Positions 7,553 through 15,165 of a DNA stretch of 19,025 bases are shown in pieces (positions within the stretch are counted from its first letter, which is position 1; every line of letters starts with the position of its first letter). Origin of the DNA: Bacteroidales bacterium UBA1733. GTDB taxonomy: Bacteria; Bacteroidota; Bacteroidia; Bacteroidales; UBA3663. Location: positions 1-19,025 of the forward strand of contig DCIF01000144.1 of assembly GCA_002315795.1 (NCBI GenBank), in the 5' to 3' direction. The notes beneath the pieces were generated by a model. It had not been told where the DNA came from. It ran no database searches and was given only the letters and a program-made list of their open reading frames with translations. Position numbers and translations under genes: made by a program.

Positions 7553-8044
7553 ATGGCAAATAATAAGAAGAAAGGGACTAAGAACCCCAATGCAGTCAAT
7601 ATCCGTAACAAGCGTGCAACGTTTGACTATGAGATTCTCGATACTTTTGTGGCAGGTATGGTGCTCACAGGTACCGAGATCAAGTCGCTGCGTGCAGGTA
7701 AGGCTGGTTTGACTGATTCTTTCTGTATTTTCGACAAAGGAGAACTTTGGTCAAAGAATATCTATATCGCAGAATATTTCTACGGCACTTACAATAATCA
7801 CAACGCACATCGTGATCGTAAACTGCTGTTGACGAAGAGAGAGCTGAAGGGACTGGCCAATGACTCTAAGGAGCCTGGCCTGACCATTGTCCCGTTGCGT
7901 CTCTTCATCAATGACATCGGTTTGGCCAAGCTGGAGATCGCGCTTTGTAAGGGTAAGAAACAGTATGACAAGCGTGACTCGATCAAGGATAAAGAAGATC
8001 GACGTGCGCTCGATCGTGCTCGTAAAGACTTCGGAAAGTACTAA
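7553..8044 (+). CDS. smpB: SsrA-binding protein SmpB
   Basis: SmpB binds tmRNA and delivers it to stalled ribosomes for trans-translation. The 163 residues give the family fold. The start is basic, then comes the beta-barrel core with [19 protein letters not shown] and [17 protein letters not shown], then [15 protein letters not shown] and the C-terminal [19 protein letters not shown] helix that reads the empty decoding channel. The lysine-rich N-terminal extension ([13 protein letters not shown]) is common in Bacteroidetes. recR starts two bases after the stop, so the two are probably cotranscribed. The tmRNA gene itself is not in this window. Confidence 0.97.
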   Translation: MANNKKKGTKNPNAVNIRNKRATFDYEILDTFVAGMVLTGTEIKSLRAGKAGLTDSFCIFDKGELWSKNIYIAEYFYGTYNNHNAHRDRKLLLTKRELKGLANDSKEPGLTIVPLRLFINDIGLAKLEIALCKGKKQYDKRDSIKDKEDRRALDRARKDFGKY

Positions 8045-8046
8045 GC

Positions 8047-8712
8047 ATGGAACAGTATCCGAGTCTCCTGTTAACCAATGCGGTCGATGAGTTCGCCAAG
8101 CTTCCCGGCATTGGCCGGAAGACCGCTTTGCGTCTGGTTCTGCATCTTTTGCGTCAGGAACCAGAGCGAGCCTTGCGATTAGGAGAGTCCATGATCCGTC
8201 TCCGTCAGGAAGTGAAATACTGCAAGTGTTGCCATAATATCTCTGATACAGATACCTGTAGCATCTGTGCCAATCCTAAGCGTGATGGTTCCACGGTTTG
8301 TGTGGTCGAGAACGTGAAGGAGGTGATGATCATTGAAGCTACCAACCAGTTCCACGGTCTCTATCATGTGTTAGGTGGCCTGATTTCTCCGATGGATGGC
8401 ATTGGTCCGAATCTGTTGCAGATCGATAGCTTGGTAGAGCGTATTGAAGCCTCCAGAAGAGGAGGTGTTGACGAGCAGGGACGTGTCATAGAACCGATCA
8501 AGGAAGTAATCCTGGCCCTCTCTACCACTATGGATGGTGATACGACCAACTTTTATATCTTCCGCAAACTGGCCGTATTCCCAGATGTGCGAATCACCAC
8601 ACTGGCACGTGGCGTTTCGGTTGGCGATGAGATTGAGTATGCTGACGAGGTGACGCTCGGCCGAAGCATTCTGAACAGAACTTTGTTTACAGATAGTTTT
8701 TCTAAACAGTAA
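8047..8712 (+). CDS. recR: Recombination mediator protein RecR
   Basis: RecR works with RecO (and RecF) to load RecA on SSB-coated single-stranded gaps. The 221 residues show the helix-hairpin-helix [12 protein letters not shown] (19-30). A C4 zinc site follows at Cys59, Cys62, Cys71 and Cys74. The Toprim domain runs from [14 protein letters not shown] (84-97) to the Walker-like [18 protein letters not shown] (184-201). It is about 20 residues longer than typical RecR. The extra part is a basic, Gly-rich loop [16 protein letters not shown] (135-150) before [13 protein letters not shown], and a short C-terminal tail. This loop also occurs, as far as I remember, in other Bacteroidetes RecR proteins. 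Gene order smpB-recR and the two-base spacing indicate an operon. Confidence 0.96.
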   Translation: MEQYPSLLLTNAVDEFAKLPGIGRKTALRLVLHLLRQEPERALRLGESMIRLRQEVKYCKCCHNISDTDTCSICANPKRDGSTVCVVENVKEVMIIEATNQFHGLYHVLGGLISPMDGIGPNLLQIDSLVERIEASRRGGVDEQGRVIEPIKEVILALSTTMDGDTTNFYIFRKLAVFPDVRITTLARGVSVGDEIEYADEVTLGRSILNRTLFTDSFSKQ

Positions 8713-8725
8713 CAACTATATAACT

Positions 8726-9799
8726 ATGATTAAACGTTTGAGCGCAGCTCTGGCTGCTGTCATGATAGGATTGACCCTTCAGGCGCAGGAGGTGCAGGAA
8801 GTCAAAGTAGGAGAGAATCTTACTTATGGCTTGACCTATAATCTGCCAAAGACCGCCGTTGTAATCACCGTCGAGTCTTCTTGTGTCAAGACCGTAGCAG
8901 GTCCTTTTGCTCCGTATGCCGAGAAGTTCCTCGGTGTGAAAGATGCTGCGCAGGTAGATCAGAGCGTATGGGAGATTGAAAAGATCTCGCTCGAAACGGT
9001 CGCACAGGCAGATACTTCGCGTACTTACCATATTGACTTCCCTGAGAAAGGAGTGCTCCCTACCTTCTATCTGACTAATGATCGTTGCTTGTGCTCTATC
9101 AACAGAGCGCCACAGGACCTGGTAGCATTGCCACAGGAGAAGACGGTTGAGGTGAAAGGTAAACCTTATTACAAGGCCAGCGATGTCCTGACAGGTGAAA
9201 TCCTGAAGGCTGGCAGTAAGCTCAAGCAGGCGGAACTCGTAGCTCAGGAGATCTTCAGCATACGTGAGAGTCGAAGCCTTCTTATCAAAGGAGAAGCTGA
9301 CAACATGCCTGGCGATGGCGCTTCCTTGCAGCTGATGCTCGACAATCTCTCGGCACAGGAAGAGGCTCTCATGAGCCTTTTCGTAGGTACTTCTACAGAG
9401 ACCAGACAGTCGCATAACTACACGTATCTCCCTACACGAGAGACGTCGCGCGACTTGGCTTTCCGCTTCTCCAAGCATTTAGGATATGTCGATATCGATG
9501 ACTATGCTGGTGAACCTTTCTATATGTCTGTGCAGATCACTGAGGATAACCGCGAGCAGTATGTACCTGGTGTGAAGACCAAGAAGCGTGCCAACAATGG
9601 CATTGCCTTCTGTATTCCTGGCAAGATCCATATCACCTTGCTCAACACCAAAGAGACTTTGGCCGAAGGCGATATGTATATGGCGCAGTTCGGCCGTGTA
9701 GAGCAGTTGCCACAGAATCAGTTTACCGATAAGAAGCGTCCTTGTAGCGCTTCATTTACTCCTGCTACAGGAGCCATTAAGATTTTTGAACAGCAGTAA
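8726..9799 (+). CDS. DUF4831 family exported protein
   Basis: This is a 357-residue protein with a cleavable signal peptide (MIKRLSAALAAVMIGLTLQAQ, cut near residue 21), so it is periplasmic or outer-membrane associated. The mature part begins with a segment I associate with DUF4831: YGLTYNLPKTAVVITVE, then VAGPFAPYAEKFLGV, then WEIEKISLETVAQAD. The remainder is mixed alpha/beta without recognisable catalytic motifs. DUF4831 has no assigned function. The gene starts 13 bases after recR, and its TAA overlaps the ATG of the S41 protease gene (TAATG), so coexpression with that envelope protease is likely. It might be an accessory or substrate of the protease, but that is inference from coupling only. 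Confidence 0.75.
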   Translation: MIKRLSAALAAVMIGLTLQAQEVQEVKVGENLTYGLTYNLPKTAVVITVESSCVKTVAGPFAPYAEKFLGVKDAAQVDQSVWEIEKISLETVAQADTSRTYHIDFPEKGVLPTFYLTNDRCLCSINRAPQDLVALPQEKTVEVKGKPYYKASDVLTGEILKAGSKLKQAELVAQEIFSIRESRSLLIKGEADNMPGDGASLQLMLDNLSAQEEALMSLFVGTSTETRQSHNYTYLPTRETSRDLAFRFSKHLGYVDIDDYAGEPFYMSVQITEDNREQYVPGVKTKKRANNGIAFCIPGKIHITLLNTKETLAEGDMYMAQFGRVEQLPQNQFTDKKRPCSASFTPATGAIKIFEQQ

Positions 9800-11442
9800 T
9801 GAAGAAATATTGGATTCCCCTCATCGTTTCTATGGGTATCGCGCTGGTACTCTGGATCGGTGTTCGTTTAGGAGAGACTCGCATGATGAGTGCGCTGCCT
9901 CAGTATCAGCCACAGAACCATTCTGCTGGTGTTGAGCCTCGCGGAGGTCTCTCCAGCAGTGAGGCTTCGGCCAAACTGGTCTATCTTTTTGATCTTTTGC
10001 GTGACCGCTACGTCGATACGCTTAACTTGAAGCAGTTGGTCGAAGATGCGCTGCCAACCATTGTTGAGGAGCTCGATCCTCATTCTATGTATATTCCTGC
10101 CGAGGAGTTGACGGGTGTCAATGAGCAGCTGGAAGGTAGTTTCAGTGGCGTTGGTATTCAGTTCAATATCCAGAACGATACGGTAATGGTTATACAGGTG
10201 GTATCAGGTGGACCGTCAGAGAAGGTGGGACTGATGCCAGGTGATCGTATCGTGATGGTCGATGACTCGCTGTTCGTTGGCAAGAGCATCAATAATGATA
10301 AGGTTATGAAGACGCTTCGCGGCGAGAAGGGTAGTACGGTGAAACTTGGTATTCGTCGTAATACCTCCAAGGACCTGCTTTCGTTTGAGATTACGCGTGG
10401 CGATATCCCTGTCAACAGCGTTGTGGCTCAGTATATGGAAGGAAATATCGGTTATGTCAAGATTGATAACTTCGGCCGAAATACCTATAATGAGTTCTTC
10501 ACAGCTTTGATAGCGCTCAAGGCTCGTGGAGCTAAGGGTTATCTGCTCGATTTCCGTGGGAATGGCGGTGGCTTCATGGAGGTCTGCTGTGCCATGGTCA
10601 ATGAGTTCCTGCAGAAAGATGCACTGGTGGTCTATACTGAAGGCCGTATGCAGCCACGTCGTGACAATGTGGCCGATGGTCACGGTAATTTCCAGAATGA
10701 TCCTGTCGTGGTTCTGATCGATGAATGGTCAGCTTCTGCCAGTGAGATTTTTGCAGGTGCTATGCAGGACAATGACCGCGCCATGATCGTGGGTCGCCGT
10801 AGCTTTGGAAAGGGGCTGGTACAGCAGCAGTTCGATCTCTATGATGGTTCAGCTCTTCGTCTTACCATTGCCCGTTATCATACGCCTTCTGGTCGTTGCA
10901 TCCAGAAACCTTATTCTATGGGCGAGGGTCAGGACTATGCCATGGATCTCGTACATCGTTATGAGCGTGGCGAGTTCTATAATCAGGATTCTATCCAGTT
11001 GGCCGACTCCTTGAAGTTCAGTACGGTTGGTGGTCGCACCGTCTATGCGGGTGGTGGCATCATGCCAGACTATTTCGTGCCAAGTGACACGTCTTATGTT
11101 TCGGCTTATTATAACAAGTCTATCAGCCAGCTTTATGCTTTCGCTTTCAAATACAGCGACAAGCATCGTGACCAGATCAGTAAGTTTACCCACTTCTCTG
11201 AGCTGGAACAGTATCTGCGTCAGCAGAACCTCTTGCCAGACTTCATCCGCTTTGCAGCACCTCAGTTAGGTCAGCCAACTCCTACGGAACTTAAGAAGAG
11301 CGGTGACGATCTGAATCGTCTGATCATTGCGTATATTATGCGTCAGTGTAAGGATGAGAACTACTTCTATCAGGAATTCAACAGCAGCGATAAGACGTAT
11401 CTGAAAGGACTTGAGGTGCTTAAGCAGTCTATCTCCGAATAA
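9799..11442 (+). CDS. S41 family C-terminal processing peptidase (CtpA/Prc-like)
   Basis: This is a periplasmic serine protease, anchored or exported by an N-terminal hydrophobic segment (about residues 5-22). A helical region follows (LDPHSMYIP at 92-100). A PDZ domain at ~112-188 has the binding loop GVGIQF and PGDRIVMVDD (147-156). The S41 core has GYVKIDNFG (218-226) and LLDFRGNGGG (249-258). The catalytic dyad, by alignment with Prc, is Ser313 in WSASASEIFAGA and Lys338 in SFGKG, 25 residues apart. Family members trim C-termini of envelope proteins. At 547 residues it is a normal size for Bacteroidetes members, and residues beyond ~400 form an extra C-terminal domain. It is translationally coupled to the DUF4831 gene. 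Confidence 0.93.
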   Translation: MKKYWIPLIVSMGIALVLWIGVRLGETRMMSALPQYQPQNHSAGVEPRGGLSSSEASAKLVYLFDLLRDRYVDTLNLKQLVEDALPTIVEELDPHSMYIPAEELTGVNEQLEGSFSGVGIQFNIQNDTVMVIQVVSGGPSEKVGLMPGDRIVMVDDSLFVGKSINNDKVMKTLRGEKGSTVKLGIRRNTSKDLLSFEITRGDIPVNSVVAQYMEGNIGYVKIDNFGRNTYNEFFTALIALKARGAKGYLLDFRGNGGGFMEVCCAMVNEFLQKDALVVYTEGRMQPRRDNVADGHGNFQNDPVVVLIDEWSASASEIFAGAMQDNDRAMIVGRRSFGKGLVQQQFDLYDGSALRLTIARYHTPSGRCIQKPYSMGEGQDYAMDLVHRYERGEFYNQDSIQLADSLKFSTVGGRTVYAGGGIMPDYFVPSDTSYVSAYYNKSISQLYAFAFKYSDKHRDQISKFTHFSELEQYLRQQNLLPDFIRFAAPQLGQPTPTELKKSGDDLNRLIIAYIMRQCKDENYFYQEFNSSDKTYLKGLEVLKQSISE

Positions 11443-11490
11443 CAGAGCATACATTTTTTATTTTTTCATTTTTAATTCTTCACTTTAAAA

Positions 11491-11946
11491 ATGACTCTCG
11501 AAGAAAAACTCGATCTTCTGGATCACCGGTATCTCCGTATGGCTCAGATCTGGGCCGAGAACTCCTATTGCAAGCGTCGTCAGGTCGGCTGTCTGCTGGT
11601 GAAAGATAAGATGATCATCAGCGATGGTTACAATGGTACGCCAACCGGCTTTGAGAACGATTGTGAGACCGACGATAACCGGTCAAAACCATACGTCCTG
11701 CATGCTGAGGCCAATGCGATCTCAAAGGTGGCCAAGAGTTTCAATTCTTCGGAGGGAAGTACGCTGTATGTTACTGATTCTCCTTGCATCGAGTGTGCAA
11801 AGCTGATTATTCAAGCGGGTATCAAGCGTGTGATCTATAGTCGTGCTTATCGGTTGACCGATGGCGTTGATTTGCTGAAACGTGCGAATATCGAGGTAAT
11901 ACATAAACCTATACCAGAGATCCCTGATGATAATGTCATCAATTGA
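11491..11946 (+). CDS. dCMP deaminase family protein (ComEB-like)
   Basis: This zinc-dependent cytidine/deoxycytidylate deaminase is expected to convert dCMP to dUMP for thymidylate synthesis. The 151 residues carry the HAE motif (His71, Glu73 in LHAEANAIS) and the second zinc motif PCIEC (Cys99, Cys102), plus the conserved GYNGTPTGFENDCE (46-59), which contributes to substrate binding and the extra zinc or loop region in dCMP deaminases. Length and motifs match the ComEB/dCMP deaminase family and not free cytidine deaminases. The 48 bases upstream are T-rich and hold no clear TAnnTTTG element, so transcription probably runs on from the protease gene. The gene is convergent with hemW, with 26 bases between. 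Confidence 0.93.
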   Translation: MTLEEKLDLLDHRYLRMAQIWAENSYCKRRQVGCLLVKDKMIISDGYNGTPTGFENDCETDDNRSKPYVLHAEANAISKVAKSFNSSEGSTLYVTDSPCIECAKLIIQAGIKRVIYSRAYRLTDGVDLLKRANIEVIHKPIPEIPDDNVIN

Positions 11947-11972
11947 TCCTATGGGTGGTTCATGAAATATGC

Positions 11973-13133
11973 TTAGTCCATCAGTTCTCTGATGACTTCG
12001 TCTCCAAGCGCCAATCCAGTTTCTGAGAGAACAATATTATAGTCCCCTGCATCCTTCCCGGATGTGGGGGATTTTGTGCTTAAGATCGTGAAACAATGGA
12101 TCAGTCCCCGTCTGGTGAGGTCTGCTATCGTGTGTTTTTTCAACAGGAATTCCTGTTCAGTGATCCATACTCCTTTCATCGTACGCAGTCCTAACATGAT
12201 GCGCTCGTTAAACAGGTCAGTTGCTGAGAGTGTTTCGAACTCTTCCTGTCGGTTCCCTTTCATGTATTCCAATACTCGTGGTAGGTTCGAGACGCGTGTC
12301 TGTCGTCCGTCATAGCTATGTGCTCCAGGGCCCAGTCCTAAATAAGGAGTGTGAGTCCAGTAGGATGAGTTATGCTGCGATTGATAACCTTTCAGCGCAT
12401 AGTTCGAGATCTCATATTGTTCATAGCCGGCAGCACGCAGCCTCTTACGGAGTACACTCGCCATCTCTACACAAGTCTCGTCGTCGCAGGGGGTGAGTTC
12501 GCCTTTATCGATCATCGTATTGAGCTTGGTGCCTTCTTCAACGCTGAGATTATAAGCAGAGATATGTTGTGGTTTCAGCTTGATAATTTCTTCAATGCTG
12601 TAGATCCATGATTCCATGGTTTGTGTCGGCAATCCATACATCAGATCCAGACTGATGTTGTGTATGCCAGCGTTGCGCAGGATACTGACTGCTTTCCTTA
12701 CCTGTGCAGCATCATGACGTCGGTGCAGCAGTTGCAATTCTGTATCCACCATGCTCTGAACCCCCATGGAGATACGGTTCACGATTCCCCAGTTCTGACC
12801 TTCATGGATATCATCCGGATTGGCTTCCATCGTGATCTCCGAAACATGACTCATGTCAAACTGCTGGCTGACCGCTTGCAGTATCTCGCGTACGTATTTA
12901 TCTCCTAATTGTGAGGGGGTCCCTCCTCCCAGATAGAGAGTCTTTAGCACATCATCGCAGACCCATCTATGGTCTTCCGTCTCATGACCGCGTAAAAATC
13001 CTTTCCGTTCGGCCATCTCATTGGCCAAGGCTTTGACGTAGTCTTCTGCCTTGCCTCGTAGCGTGGTCGAATAGAAATCACAGTAGATGCACCGCGTGGC
13101 ACAGAAAGGGATATGTATATAGATTCCCGACAC
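11973..13133 (-). CDS. hemW: Radical SAM heme chaperone HemW
   Basis: HemW is a cytoplasmic radical-SAM-fold protein that binds and delivers heme; it is related to HemN but is not the coproporphyrinogen oxidase. The N-terminus SGIYIHIPFC leads to the 4Fe-4S motif CATRCIYCDF (CxxxCxxCDF, with Phe where HemN has a fourth Cys). LYLGGGTPSQL, EANPDD, RISMGVQS, SLDLMYGLP and LGLGPGAHSY follow in the usual order. I place the start at the GTG at 13133 (386 residues). An ATG at 13202 would add 23 residues with no family match and would lie upstream of a TAnnTTTG element. The C-terminus has an extra loop (KSPTSGKDAGDYN) before LSETGLAL. It is convergent with the deaminase gene and divergent from the ABC-F gene. 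Confidence 0.92.
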   Translation of the reverse strand: MSGIYIHIPFCATRCIYCDFYSTTLRGKAEDYVKALANEMAERKGFLRGHETEDHRWVCDDVLKTLYLGGGTPSQLGDKYVREILQAVSQQFDMSHVSEITMEANPDDIHEGQNWGIVNRISMGVQSMVDTELQLLHRRHDAAQVRKAVSILRNAGIHNISLDLMYGLPTQTMESWIYSIEEIIKLKPQHISAYNLSVEEGTKLNTMIDKGELTPCDDETCVEMASVLRKRLRAAGYEQYEISNYALKGYQSQHNSSYWTHTPYLGLGPGAHSYDGRQTRVSNLPRVLEYMKGNRQEEFETLSATDLFNERIMLGLRTMKGVWITEQEFLLKKHTIADLTRRGLIHCFTILSTKSPTSGKDAGDYNIVLSETGLALGDEVIRELMD

Positions 13134-13179
13134 GGAGATAATGAATGAAAGAGATGAAAAAGATAAACTGTTTGCTCTG

Positions 13180-13187
13180 CAAATGTA
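13180..13187 (-). promoter_or_regulatory. Candidate -7 element for hemW
   Basis: On the minus strand the bases read TACATTTG, matching TAnnTTTG, about 47 bases upstream of the GTG start at 13133. No TTTG is seen at the expected -33 distance, so it is a half match. It supports the shorter HemW start. Confidence 0.35.
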
Positions 13188-13258
13188 GTGATTTTCTTCC
13201 ATATTTACGCGCGTACATTATAATAATAGTTCGCTTTTCAATAATTTTATCCTGCTTT

Positions 13259-13290
13259 CTTGAAAAATTCGCCAAAAATGACTAAATTTG
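13259..13290 (+). promoter_or_regulatory. Bacteroidetes-type promoter of the ABC-F gene
   Basis: CTTG at 13259-13262, a 20-base spacer and TAAATTTG at 13283-13290. The -7 element is perfect and the -33 element has one mismatch. Initiation would fall near 13297, leaving only about 11 bases before the ATG at 13308, a very short leader. The hemW-ABC-F spacer (13134-13307) holds no further structure that I can see. Confidence 0.55.
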
Positions 13291-13307
13291 CCGCAATTTA
13301 AACGTAT

Positions 13308-15161
13308 ATGGCGCAAAGTTTTCTGCAAATAGAGGGCCTCACCAAGTCGTTCGGTGATCTGGTTCTTTTCGAAAATATCTCTCTCGGAATCAGCGAGGGA
13401 GACCGCATTGGCCTGATCGCTCGCAATGGTTCTGGTAAGACGACCTTGCTCAATATCATCATGGATATTGAGGGTAAGGACGAAGGAAGTATTGTGTGGC
13501 GCAATGATCTGCGTGTCGATTATCTCAGTCAGGATCCGCAGTTCCCTTCAGAGATTACGGTCGGAGAGGTCTGTCGCTGCAAACGCGAAGGCAATGAGTG
13601 GATTATCGATGAGGAGAAGGATCATCAGGAGGTGCTCGATAATACCAGTGAACTAACGCGTATCCTTACCAAACTTAAGATTACGGATCTGAGTCAGAAG
13701 GTGTCGCAACTCTCTGGTGGTCAGCGTAAGCGTCTGGCGCTGGCTCACGTACTCATAGACCAGCCACAGATGCTCATTCTTGATGAGCCCACCAATCATC
13801 TCGATCTCGAGATGGTGGAGTGGCTTGAGGAATATCTCAACCGTAGTCGCAACATGACGCTGCTCATGGTGACGCATGACCGTTATTTCCTCGACCGCGT
13901 CTGCAACCGTATCGTCGAACTGGCCGATCGCCAGCTCTATACTTATAAAGGCAATTACGCTTATTATCTCGAGAAGCGTCAGGAACGTCTTGATGCTTTC
14001 GAAGCTCAGACCGTGCATGCACAGAATCTTCTCCGTACAGAGCTGGACTGGATGCGTCGTCAGCCACAGGCGCGCGGCCATAAGAGTCGCAGCCGCATTG
14101 AAGCATTCTACGAACTGGAACAGCGTGCTAAAGCCCGGCAGGAGGAACAGCGTGTCCGTTTGCAGATGCGTTCTTCCTATATCGGTAACAAGATCTTCGA
14201 AGCCAAGAATATATACAAGTCGTTCTGTGATCGGCCGGGAGACGAAGGCGCTGGTCGTGTGATCCTCAAGGATTATAACTACACCTTTGCCCGTTATGAG
14301 AAGATGGGTATCATCGGTGCCAATGGTGTGGGAAAATCCACTTATCTCAAGTTGCTGTTAGGACTTTTACAGCCAGACAGAGGTCACTTCGATGTAGGAG
14401 AGACGGTGCGTTTCGGTTATTATAGTCAGGATGGCATCCAGTACGATGAACAGAAAAAAGTCATTGACGTGGTGCGTGACATTGCCGACTATATCATGCT
14501 GAGCGATGGCACGAAGATGACGGCTACGGAGTTTCTGAAGCAGTTCCTCTTCACTCCAGAGAAACAGTATAGCTATGTCTATAAGTTGTCGGGAGGAGAG
14601 AAACGTCGCCTTTATCTGTGTACCATTCTGATGCGTTCGCCAAACTTCCTGATCCTTGATGAGCCGACCAATGACCTGGATATCATGACTCTGCAGGTGC
14701 TCGAGGAGTTCTTGCGTAACTTTGGAGGCTGTGTGATTGTGGTCAGTCACGACCGATATTTCATGGACAAGGTCGTAGATCACATGCTGGTGATGAAAGG
14801 CGATGGCGAACTGCAGGATTATCCCGGCAACTATAGCGACTATCGAGAATGGAAGTTGCTCAAAGACCAGGAGGAAGCTGAAAAAGCGCAGTCCAGTACG
14901 CCGGCTGTGGCTGTTCCTCAGAATGGTAGAGTGCGCACCGAAAAGAAACCCAAGCTCTCGTTCAAGGAGAAGCAGGAGTTCGAAGCGCTTGAGAAAGAAC
15001 TCCCTCAGCTCGAAGCTGAAAAAGCAGAGATCGAACAGCAGATGAGCAGTGGTACACTGAGCAACGATGAGCTTGTGGCCAAAGGTCATCGCATGCAGGA
15101 GATTATCGATTTGATTGATGAAAAAGAGCTCCGTTGGCTGGAGCTTTCCGAGAAAGCATAA
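13308..15161 (+). CDS. ABC-F family ATPase, Uup/YfmR-like
   Basis: This is a soluble tandem ABC ATPase with no transmembrane domain. ABC-F proteins act on the ribosome E site to relieve stalls or assist assembly. The 617 residues contain two ABC cassettes. The first has Walker A GLIARNGSGKTT (35-46), LSGGQ (135-139) and LILDEPTNHLD (156-166). The second has GANGVGKST (337-345), LSGGE (427-431) and LILDEPTNDLD (448-458). Between them is the P-site-tRNA-interaction linker with LDWMRRQPQARGHKSRSRI (246-264), the WxRRxPxAR form typical of Uup. A C-terminal coiled coil (~549-617) also fits Uup. Antibiotic-resistance ABC-F members are less likely given this linker. The first Walker A has Arg39 where Gly or Pro is common. 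A lipoprotein gene follows after four bases. Confidence 0.93.
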   Translation: MAQSFLQIEGLTKSFGDLVLFENISLGISEGDRIGLIARNGSGKTTLLNIIMDIEGKDEGSIVWRNDLRVDYLSQDPQFPSEITVGEVCRCKREGNEWIIDEEKDHQEVLDNTSELTRILTKLKITDLSQKVSQLSGGQRKRLALAHVLIDQPQMLILDEPTNHLDLEMVEWLEEYLNRSRNMTLLMVTHDRYFLDRVCNRIVELADRQLYTYKGNYAYYLEKRQERLDAFEAQTVHAQNLLRTELDWMRRQPQARGHKSRSRIEAFYELEQRAKARQEEQRVRLQMRSSYIGNKIFEAKNIYKSFCDRPGDEGAGRVILKDYNYTFARYEKMGIIGANGVGKSTYLKLLLGLLQPDRGHFDVGETVRFGYYSQDGIQYDEQKKVIDVVRDIADYIMLSDGTKMTATEFLKQFLFTPEKQYSYVYKLSGGEKRRLYLCTILMRSPNFLILDEPTNDLDIMTLQVLEEFLRNFGGCVIVVSHDRYFMDKVVDHMLVMKGDGELQDYPGNYSDYREWKLLKDQEEAEKAQSSTPAVAVPQNGRVRTEKKPKLSFKEKQEFEALEKELPQLEAEKAEIEQQMSSGTLSNDELVAKGHRMQEIIDLIDEKELRWLELSEKA

Positions 15162-15165
15162 TAAC

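Noticed and set aside
8702..9478. 258-codon minus-strand frame opposite the DUF4831 gene
   Set aside because: No family resemblance or promoter, and the plus strand has a signal peptide and a known family.
11979..11994. Perfect hairpin CATCAG-TTCT-CTGATG between the convergent deaminase and hemW genes, as a bidirectional terminator
   Set aside because: It lies in the last codons of hemW and has no T tract on either strand, so the symmetry is probably chance within coding sequence.
15115..15165. Upstream extension of the GHL10 lipoprotein gene into the ABC-F gene
   Set aside because: It would begin with a TTG codon, overlap the ABC-F coding end and put 17 polar residues before a clear lipoprotein signal peptide.
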